The notes beneath the pieces are model-generated. The model did not search any database and was not told the origin of the DNA. It saw only the letters and a list, made by a program, of their open reading frames with translations. From assembly GCA_001599595.1 (NCBI GenBank), contig BCHH01000014.1:460355-524354 (forward strand): a stretch of DNA of 64,000 nucleotides, given 5' to 3'. Shown here one piece after another: positions 56,842 through 64,000 of this stretch. Within the stretch, counting starts at the first letter, position 1. Each line of letters opens with the position of its first letter. The DNA is from Beverwykella pulmonaria (taxonomy: Eukaryota; Ascomycota; Dothideomycetes; Pleosporales; Melanommataceae). A program made the translations under genes and the position numbers.

Positions 56842-57323
56842 GGTCGCGATGGAGTGGAGGGGTGCTGCTGGAGCGAGGTTGTGCCGAATTGGCGTCTTGC
56901 AGTGACAGACTACCTGTAATAGTGAAGGTAAGCAAGCAGTTTGTGTGAGGGAAAAGACATGAGTGAGCGAGGCAAATGGTTTAAAAGGTGGCATCCAGGC
57001 AGCAACTGACAAGGCAGAGAAGGGCAAGTCGCGGTGACTCAAGGGCGTTCCTTACAGCAGAGACGCCCAAAAGAGAAAGAGGTGAGAAGGGCGGAGTCGT
57101 ATTGGAGTTTGGTTCAGAGTCATCGCTGGGGGCTGGTTTGGAGATTTCGAGCCAACATTGTGTGGCGCATGATAGTGTGGCGGTGCTGCGGGGTTAGTTG
57201 CCCCGCTACCCTGGGTGCGGCAAAGTATCCGAGATCGATATTATCGAGCTAACCGTCGATTTCGAGGATTGGGTCAGCGCTGAATGAAAGGGCGCATCGG
57301 CCATTATAATCGCGATTGATATG
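56842..57323. other. Upstream region of the tRNA ligase gene
   Basis: Contains the open N-terminal extension (to 57042) of the ligase frame and its promoter. Nothing else seen. Confidence 0.4.
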
Positions 57324-58037
57324 CTAAGCAACCTCGAGCCATGTCGTTCTGCCCACTGGTTCGAGTTCAATTTCTAGTTTCGCGGCTTTGTCCTTTGGGG
57401 CAGGGTCTTTAACACCGCAGTGACGGACGGGAAGTGGAAAAGAAAACGGAGCGCTGGGATTGACTCGTTCGTGATGGTTGCGCCAGGATTTCTCATTCGA
57501 CTTTTTTTTATCCCGAGCGTGAATGTATGCGATAAGTGCATTGTAGAATGGTACATCTGAAAGCATTGTCCTCCGGAGCCCAATGCGTTGTATATTCGGA
57601 AGCACAGAGAACCGCTGAATGAGCTCGACTATGATTTTTTGATCTAACCGACCTTCTTCCAAACTCTGATATAGTTCCGCATCTAACATACGCAGCAGAT
57701 GTAATCGGCTCTTACAAGTTGCAGAAATAGTTCTCGCTGCATGCCGCTGTCGTTACTGGAACATATTTGATTAGAACAGCAAAGCAAGAATGCTCCGGCA
57801 GGAAGCTGACCGATTTTTCGGCTCGAAGGAGTGGCCGCGTTCGCAAAGGAGGATGGGACAGCTTTCGAAAATGAGTTCAGTGGCTAGTGGGTTGAGAGCT
57901 TTCCATTTTAAACGAAGATTTTGTAGGTCAACCTTTTCACTGTTGCTGTGGGCGTTAGAAGGAATCAACAACCGAGAGAGTAGAGAGAGAAGCGGTCCCG
58001 CCGGTTGTGCTGCAACGTGCGGGAGCCGTCTTGACAT
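57324..58037 (-). pseudogene. Possible remains of an F-box/leucine-rich type gene
   Basis: Two neighbouring minus-strand frames, 58037-57771 and 57689-57324, look protein-like (NLRLKWKALNPLATELIFESC, and YQSLEEGRLDQKIIVELIQRF with LPNIQRIGLRRT). They are in different phases and separated by stops, with no clean splice pair that I can see. The style resembles fungal F-box/LRR proteins. It may be one decayed gene or chance. Confidence 0.25.
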
Positions 58038-58210
58038 TGAAGCTTGGCTTTTTGGTTATTCATAGTAGTATTTGATGCTATTTTATATGGTAGAAGGACC
58101 ATTGAGACGTAAAGTCATTGAATTAGCCTTGCCGCAGAGAGTCTGGCGCAAGGTGCAGAGATGCCTCGCATCTTCTAGACGCCGATTCCATAAGCTTCTT
58201 TCCGCAAAGC

Positions 58211-59041
58211 CTACTCTCTCCGAATAACGAAGTAGATTCGTCTTGAGTCACTCGTAAGGAACTTGAGGAGGTCGCCACCCAGCTCTCCAAGTTCAGCTTC
58301 AACTGCGAATGATACGCCAATTTCGTCTCCAATCTCACGCCACATCTTCTTTAGACTTTCGACATTGTGTCGAAACATGGTCCCGGTGGGGTTCGTTCTG
58401 TGGTCATGCGTTGCTGCGTTTACAGCTCCAACTTGACGTCCGAGTATCATGGAACCCTTCTGTGGCCGTAGGAGCCGAGCAACAGACTTGGAGGCCTCAA
58501 CTTGATTATCATATCCCCAGAGGTGAAAAAACAACCCTGTATAGACTATATCGAACTGACCCTGTAGCTCAGTGAGGGCTGACGTCGCGTCGAAGATGTT
58601 GGCGGTGAGAAACGTGGTCTGCAGTGTGTCTTGATCCCCGAACAGCTTGTACCCCAGTTTTATATACTCCTCGCGAAGGTCGCATCCGTAGATATTTTCT
58701 GAAGGAGCACCATCTGCAACCAATTGCCGGATTTCTTGGCCAAAGCAGCACGCCATGTCAAGCAATCGCTGTCCTTGCTGAAGACGTTGTAGGATATTCG
58801 AGTACTCTGTCGTTTGGTTGATATTCGGATTTATAAAGCCAAACATTCCAATACATGGATAGGGAAATATTTTCCAAGCTTCATCACGTACTTGAACAAC
58901 GTGGTCGAGGACCCTGTCTGGTGGTATTTTGGCGTATGTTTCGAGCAACTGGCAAGCGGCCGGTGATATTTCGCCATGATCGAGCCGTTCATTGAACCAA
59001 GTGACATTTCCGTTTGACAAGTCCATACCTTCACTAGCCAT
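58211..59041 (-). CDS. Class I SAM-dependent methyltransferase, small fungal type
   Basis: Intronless, 276 aa. The SAM-binding motif I reads RLLDMACCFGQEIRQLV: D and the spacing fit, but the usual GxG is ACCFG. It is followed by IYGCDLREEYIKLGYKLFG (motif II acidic residue), then FDIVYTGLFFHLWGYDNQ and LLRPQKGSMILGRQVG. Short fungal methyltransferases of this kind often occur in secondary-metabolite clusters, for example meroterpenoid clusters, and the front half (HVVQVRDEAWKIFPYPCIG) also matches that group by eye. No backbone enzyme lies nearby inside the window, and the next 5 kb is a repeat island, so a former cluster edge is possible. Substrate unknown. Confidence 0.78.
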   Translation of the reverse strand: MASEGMDLSNGNVTWFNERLDHGEISPAACQLLETYAKIPPDRVLDHVVQVRDEAWKIFPYPCIGMFGFINPNINQTTEYSNILQRLQQGQRLLDMACCFGQEIRQLVADGAPSENIYGCDLREEYIKLGYKLFGDQDTLQTTFLTANIFDATSALTELQGQFDIVYTGLFFHLWGYDNQVEASKSVARLLRPQKGSMILGRQVGAVNAATHDHRTNPTGTMFRHNVESLKKMWREIGDEIGVSFAVEAELGELGGDLLKFLTSDSRRIYFVIRRE

Positions 59042-59552
59042 TGATGCGGAAGTGTTTGATGGAGTAAAGAGAGTGGGGTTAAAAATAAAATGTTATGTGA
59101 GTGGAACACTATCAGGGGACAGAGTGAGTAGATAAGTCAGGGGCGAATAGGCTCGATTCATAGATATTAGACAAGAGACGAATCCGTAAGGATACTCCGA
59201 GGATTCGGAAAGGCTATATATATTGTGTGTCACATACGTAACGAGTAGGCACACGGCCCGATCCGCCTCTCCAAGACTCCCTACGAAGTCTCTTTTGGGA
59301 AACAGTAATACTATAAAAAAGGTGAAAGAAAATTAGAGTTTGCAACTTCAAAAAGTATATTTATTTAGAACAGTCTAATTTTAACATAATTAAGTTTTGT
59401 TGTGAAGTCTCTTGCTTTTAATATTTTGTTTAAGTAGTTATACACTTTTCCCTTCCTTACATCTAGTTCTTCTTTATATTTCTCGTTATAGTACCTACTT
59501 GAAGAGACACCTTCAGATACACAACTAATAGTAGCGTACAAAGCAGATGCCT
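59042..59552. other. A/T-rich spacer at the edge of the repeat island
   Basis: Methyltransferase promoter to about 59200, then strongly A/T-rich sequence (for example 59330-59470). No gene. Confidence 0.45.
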
Positions 59553-59557
59553 ACAGC

Positions 59558-60004
59558 TGTCACGAGACGCTATCGGCAGTTTTACGATCGGGGCTTAATT
59601 AACTATCGGAGGCTACGGATGCAACTCAGGTGCGATATAATTATCATACAAGACGTTGCGTAAGGAGCTCAACCAAAGGTCCTACACATTCAATAAGTAC
59701 TCGGTATAGTTCGTGCTTAGGCTAAGCCCGATTAGGGCTCGGTTGTACATTTCCAGGTTACGTCGGTTAGTGGCCGAGCTCGTCGTTCAGAGTGTACCGT
59801 AGAATACAGTACTTTCAATGTGACGACTATTCTGCCTCGTTACATGCCCTTGCTTATTCCGGCGCTAAGGCCTTAACGGGCCTCGCCGTATAGATAAATA
59901 CCCAGCCAAGCCACCTCTACTCGGCACCTAGTTGTAATACAACCCGCTTTCAGCTCTCTGCTCTCATAGCTGCCCATCACACTTAACAGTGCTACTCCGT
60001 AACA
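59558..60004. mobile_element. Probable solo LTR of a retrotransposon
   Basis: A 447-bp segment that begins TGTCACG and ends CGTAACA, short imperfect inverted ends typical for LTRs. It is flanked by ACAGC (59553-59557) and ATAGC (60005-60009), a 5-bp target duplication with one C-to-T change of the RIP kind. No internal coding region is attached on either side. The element may have been lost by recombination between two LTRs. The call rests on the ends only, without a second copy to compare. Confidence 0.5.
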
Positions 60005-60009
60005 ATAGC

Positions 60010-61480
60010 AGGAACACTAAAGAATTAGAGGTTAATAAACTCCTAAAATTTAAGAAACGTAATAGCAAGCCGTACTACCCAGTACAATGGCTGTCAGGAG
60101 CGGAGTTCCGCACCACTCCGCCACCGTAACCAAAAGGTGCGAATAATCAACACCAAGCTGATTTGCATGCGGAATAGTACATATACCCTTACAATGGCTT
60201 TAAAAATATTCTTAAGGTAACCCCTAGGACAATACCTAGTAACACGCTAATAATCTTAACCGCCCTGGGAGGCTACAGGACTTCTACTAAAGGTAAAACC
60301 CTCCAACGGACATAGAGTTATTCCCGTAGGCTTACCTCCTTATTCGCTACTTAAGGTTACTGAGGTGGATTAAAGGTGTGATATAGAAAATCAGGAGGGT
60401 AGAGGGCGACTCGCAGCCATGCGATATCCGAAGCAGCAATGCACTGGGGGAGGAAGATCCAAATGATCTCGGATGACGTTCACAAAGAAGATGAGGTTTG
60501 GCAGCAGACTGTTGCAATTTCATTATATCTAGCTACCAAAGGAAAGAAAGAGATGTGTGATGAAAGACAGAAGAATGTTCGTGATCGCGTTAGATTGAGG
60601 GTCGTGTGTTCGGTGGTCGGTTATCAATGGACGAGGTGTTCGGATGCCTATATATATGTCGCGTTAAATGATGACGAAGCAAGCAGCTGACAGAGAAACC
60701 AAGACCCTTTCCCTGCACCATGCATCCAAGCCTTCAACCAGTGCCGGAGGTGGATTCAGGCAAATTAGCTCTTCGTTACAGCGCATTACTATTCCTACTA
60801 AAAGAGGCACTGCTACTAGAACCACTTCCAGCGTTGTCTAGGACGGTTGGCTCCTCTAGATCTTTCTATTAACCAGCTGCTGTAACTCAACCTATTCTGC
60901 ATCTAACTGGGCCTCTAGAACAAAGAACTAAGTCAGCGACCTCTTGTCAAGAAACACCTTTTAATTCTTTAAGTATTTAAGTTTCGCACAAACTTCCGCT
61001 ACCCAATTAAACACAGCCCTTGCCAGCGCTAGGGTTTCTACTAGAACCTAATCCTGCTCTTACTCTATCTCCTGCTGCAACTATTCTATCTCTATAATTT
61101 GTTGTTAAAGTTTATCTTGCAACTAGGTAACAGATCTCCCTAACTGCTCTTGGCCCAGGAGCACGGATATCTCTTGTAAATCTATGCTTGGTTATCAAGA
61201 CTAACAATGTTTTACACAACCCGCGCATGTTTGCGCGGATACACGCCTCGCACGCCAAACTTGCTGTTGACGCTGGGATACTTATCTGATTCTGGCGCAT
61301 TTAATATTAGTGCAATTTATTGCGTTGTAATCTCCATCTAGGGACTCCCTTTTAGGGCTTCGTGCAGTCCCTGCGCTTATTCATATCAGGTATGGCCCCT
61401 CGTCCCGTCAACCCACTGGAAATGATCGTCATGGTGTTTGACGGGGAATATGGCTAATTAAGGCCATCATCGAAAACTTG
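60010..61480. other. Decayed repeat sequence, unclassified
   Basis: A/T-rich sequence with many TAA/TAG triplets in all frames. A minus-strand stretch at 61112-61300 reads TASLACEACIRANMRGLC, a Cys-containing pattern that could come from a transposon-encoded protein. Nothing here is an intact gene. Individual element limits cannot be set. Confidence 0.4.
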
Positions 61481-61499
61481 ACAAGAACGAACACGAAGA

Positions 61500-61945
61500 T
61501 GGAAAGTATTCTGCCAGCAAATATTGTCTTCTTTGGCGTCAGTCTCGACTTCGAATCTTTTTGACCCTTAGGTAGCATACTCGATAATATGAACGTATTT
61601 CTTTCTTATTCAGGGTGTCGAAATACCTTCCCAGACCATATATAACCGACTCGCTGTCGTAGATGCTTTGTGCAATAGCAAATATCTACGATAGAGATGT
61701 CAGTGTTTGCTAGCCAACAACAGCCGTTGACGTACCAGCGCTATCACTATCAGAGCATTGTCGCGTCCAAAATGCCGTGACCTCTAAGTCTGTGTACCAA
61801 CACGAATAGCGACAAAAAGCACTGATATGCACGCGAAAACCCAAGTCGCAATAATAACGTAGGAACCATGGTTGTCATCAGTGATAACTCCGTATGGAGC
61901 GTACGTTCCACCATTGATGAGAAACTCAACGCCGTTTGACGCCAT
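61500..61945 (-). pseudogene. Broken PTH11-like receptor gene, N-terminal part
   Basis: Starts MASNGVEFLINGGTYAPYG and goes through helix 1 (YVIIATWVFACISVLFVAIRV). An in-frame TAG then stands where a Gln (CAG) would fit, after which the family motif HFGRDNALIVIAL is still readable. A possible GTACGT intron leads to AQSIYDSESVIYGLGRYFDTL. The frame fails after that, and the remaining five helices are missing. The CAG-to-TAG change fits RIP. Same family as the intact gene at 13820-15073, though not closely similar by eye. Confidence 0.65.
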
Positions 61946-62185
61946 GAAAAAATAATGGATCAATGTACTGGACACATCAGAAAACTAGTCTAGCCGACGC
62001 CACTAGATTATATCTGATAAAGGCGATATTTCAGGGAGCATAGGGTGTGATCTTGGCTGCCAACTCGATCAACGAGCGCATACATCCCAATCGGACCTCG
62101 GGTGCCATCTTCAGTCCCGAGGAAGTGGTTTCTAGTAGAAACTTGCTAGCAGGGGTGGACCGTCCCGTATCATCTTTCTCGGGCT

Positions 62186-63217
62186 CTAATATATTTCGAG
62201 GTCCGGAGGGCGATCGCGAAGCACCAAAAGGGCCGTCTGCCAGATTAGAAACTTGCAGTCGTTTGAACCGTTGAACAGGTAACTAGTTGGTCTGACAATA
62301 TTGGTGCTGCTACGGCGGGAAAGCGATGCAGTCAGCATTACTTTCAGAGCAGGGCGTAAGTGGTGATTAAACGTTGACATGGTAACTCCATGTTGCTTCG
62401 TGGTCGCAACCACTGTTGCCCCACCCTCCTTACGCCTGACCTCTGGATAGAAGTTCAGATTTAATTCTGCCCCTTCGCCTCCCGAGGTATTATTGCTGAT
62501 GGATCCTGCGGGGATATTCAGCCCTCTTCGATAACATCGACCAGCACACGACAAGTCTCTCCGATTTCCATATAGGCCTCTCTCATCACTGTGATGAAAT
62601 CCGGAAGAAATTCTTCGGCCAACTAAGGTGTTGGAAATTCAGTGTCTTTGGGTGGGCCTATCGCAAGTTGTTCACGTGCATCTAGCAGCGGCTTCGACGT
62701 TTGTAGAGCTGAGTCCGCAAGAACGTTCGCGTGCTGAGAAGGTGTTGGGCTAAATGGCAATGTTGATTCTCTGGTAGTAGTCGCACCGTGGTTTAGGTTT
62801 GGGGCAGTATGAAGATCAGGTCTCAGAACGGCTGTCTTTTCATAGGCCCATGGAGAATAGCCCCTTGCTGGGGTTTCACCTCCTGGGAGGCGGACACTGA
62901 GCTTCGTGGGGAGCGGAAGATAAAAAAATCGACGATGCTGCAAACATATCACTCCGATCAGAATTTTCTCCCGCACAATGATAAGAAAAAGTTACAGTAT
63001 AAGGATACACTCTCAAAATAGAATCTATGCATACATATTCGAATATTCCCTTGATAGTGGCTGTAGCGACGCCATGATTGCGCACCCATGCGAACCCATG
63101 CTTCTTTAGGTGCGAGATGAGCTCTGCGGTAAAGGAATGACGAGCATGAGGGTTGGAAACAAACTTGCTCGCGAAAAAGATTGGAAAAGCATCCAGTGTC
63201 GAAGGCCACCGGACCAT
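62186..63217 (-). pseudogene. Broken 2-oxoglutarate/Fe(II) oxygenase gene (isopenicillin N synthase-like)
   Basis: The N-terminal domain is readable: SKFVSNPHARHSFTAELISH, then KKHGFAWVRNHGVATATIKG. After an intron ending near 62940 comes FFYLPLPTKLSVRLPGGETP and ARGYSPWAYEKTAVL, then KDTEFPTP before an in-frame TAG. Downstream LAEEFLPDFITVMREAYMEI and ETCRVLVDVIEEG are in frame, then another TGA and a frame change before LNIPAG and LNLNFYPEVRRKE. The catalytic HxD...H region of the normal enzyme is not readable. Family members act in secondary metabolism and hormone or alkaloid modification. Damage again includes TAG in place of a probable CAG. Confidence 0.65.
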
Positions 63218-63329
63218 CTGGGAGACCTTACAGCAATTTCAACAGGACACGGGTGTGCAAGAATTGAGCGCGCAGGGGCCACCACCAATCGCAAAAATCG
63301 AGTATATTCAAATTATTACCACAATGCGC

Positions 63330-64000
63330 TTTTGATTCGCACCTGCGGTTGTTCCTGAACTAATTTACAGCGATGGGGCATCTCCCTAATACGATCTTGA
63401 ATTTCCTTGAGTGTTATCTTATCCCATTCTGCCTGGATATCGGCCTTAAATTAAGCTACAGTTGACCACCTCCAACCAGCTAATCTACCCTTTATGATAT
63501 TCCAGCATGCCTCAATAGGGTTAAGATTAGGTGATTGAGGAGGATGGACAAGTATAAGCAGGCCTGCGTCCCGTTTTAGGTGTGCTGGCACGCTGTTTGG
63601 CGACTTAATTCCGTGGCTTGGATCGCCATCCTCCTGCAGGTGGTATTTGACGCCGTGACGGGCTTCCAAAGCCTAGATCTGCTTAATGTGTTCTGGCAGT
63701 ATCTTTTGAGCGTAAAACACCTGCGTCATACAGTTGCCTTTTGGTGTTGCGTCCTCCTTTGCCTTGGTATCTTTATATACTTTAACACGTTCCTAAAAGG
63801 CAGTATCAAGCTTGTATTTTATCTGCTTAGGCTTAGGTTGTTTGCGCTGCTTTTCTAAAGGCTCTACAGGGTCCTTATAAAAAATAAGTCTACCCTTGTA
63901 GTTGTATGAGACGCCAGCCGCAACGTGAACAGTAACATCTAAAGAACCCTCTAGTTCTACCTTATTTATCCCTCTTTCTTGCCCTGGGTAACGCAGCTCA
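63330..64000 (-). mobile_element. Mutated Tc1/mariner-type transposase (DDE_3) fragment, runs off the window end
   Basis: Minus-strand reading gives KGRLIFYKDPVEPLEKQRKQ, then HLQEDGDPSHGIKSPNSVPA and LVHPPQSPNLNPIEACWNII, the C-terminal DDE region of Tc1-like transposases (D in EDGDPSHG, E in NPIEACWN). It goes on through WDKITLKEIQDRIREMP to a terminal VRIKSALW. At least three in-frame TAG/TAA codons interrupt it at places where Gln would fit (before ERVKVYKD and before ALEARHG). The 5' part lies beyond base 64000. The 3' end of the element is close to 63330; its inverted repeat could not be set with only one end in view. Confidence 0.75.

Overview
The window is nuclear DNA of a filamentous ascomycete (Pezizomycotina). 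Short 47-60 nt introns with GTAWGT-like donors and CTAAY branch sites split most genes. Gene families typical of plant-associated moulds are present: PTH11-like rhodopsin receptor, CFEM protein, PL3 pectate lyase, HET protein, CYP505 and DUF3176. Repeats at the edges carry stop codons of the kind left by repeat-induced point mutation (RIP). The class is not certain; Leotiomycetes or a relative would fit.

Layout. 1-0.53 kb: broken small secreted cysteine-rich gene. 0.5-2.6 kb: DUF3176 membrane protein. 3.0-7.5 kb: a cytochrome P450 and a 14-helix MFS exporter fire divergently from one 400-bp promoter. 8.2-9.5 kb: one-pass cell-surface protein with a Cys-rich ectodomain. 10.3-10.8 kb: small secreted protein. 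12.4-15.1 kb: FAD monooxygenase of the salicylate hydroxylase type, tail to tail with a PTH11-like receptor. 16.9-18.5 kb: Dal5-type MFS importer. 18.8-26.1 kb: the most notable pair, an A-T-R-SDR NRPS-like enzyme of the glycine betaine reductase (ATRR) architecture followed on the same strand by a GMC oxidoreductase with a choline-oxidase-like His/Asn pair and a C-terminal peroxisomal signal. 27.2-28.3 kb: SLATT-type two-helix protein. 28.85-29.98 kb: an internally deleted Fot1/pogo transposon with 62-bp inverted repeats. 31.4-37.4 kb: PL3 pectate lyase, AzgA purine permease and a UMTA-like methyltransferase. 38.8-46.7 kb: an acidic-repeat protein, a CFEM GPI protein and a self-sufficient CYP505. 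48.4-49.6 kb: a truncated integrase-type gene and two short tandem repeats. 50.6-59.0 kb: Old Yellow Enzyme, HET protein, tRNA ligase Trl1 (a housekeeping anchor) and a small methyltransferase. 59.2-64 kb: a decayed repeat island with a solo LTR, a broken receptor gene, a broken 2-oxoglutarate oxygenase gene and a Tc1-like transposase running off the edge.

How the genes fit together. The P450/MFS pair looks like a small detoxification or export module without its own backbone enzyme. The ATRR/GMC pair suggests local coupling of betaine-to-choline reduction and choline oxidation; the FAD monooxygenase and Dal5-type importer nearby may or may not belong to it. All functions are inferred from motifs read in the translated sequence. 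Exon joins were made by eye, checked for reading phase and for family motifs across the junction.
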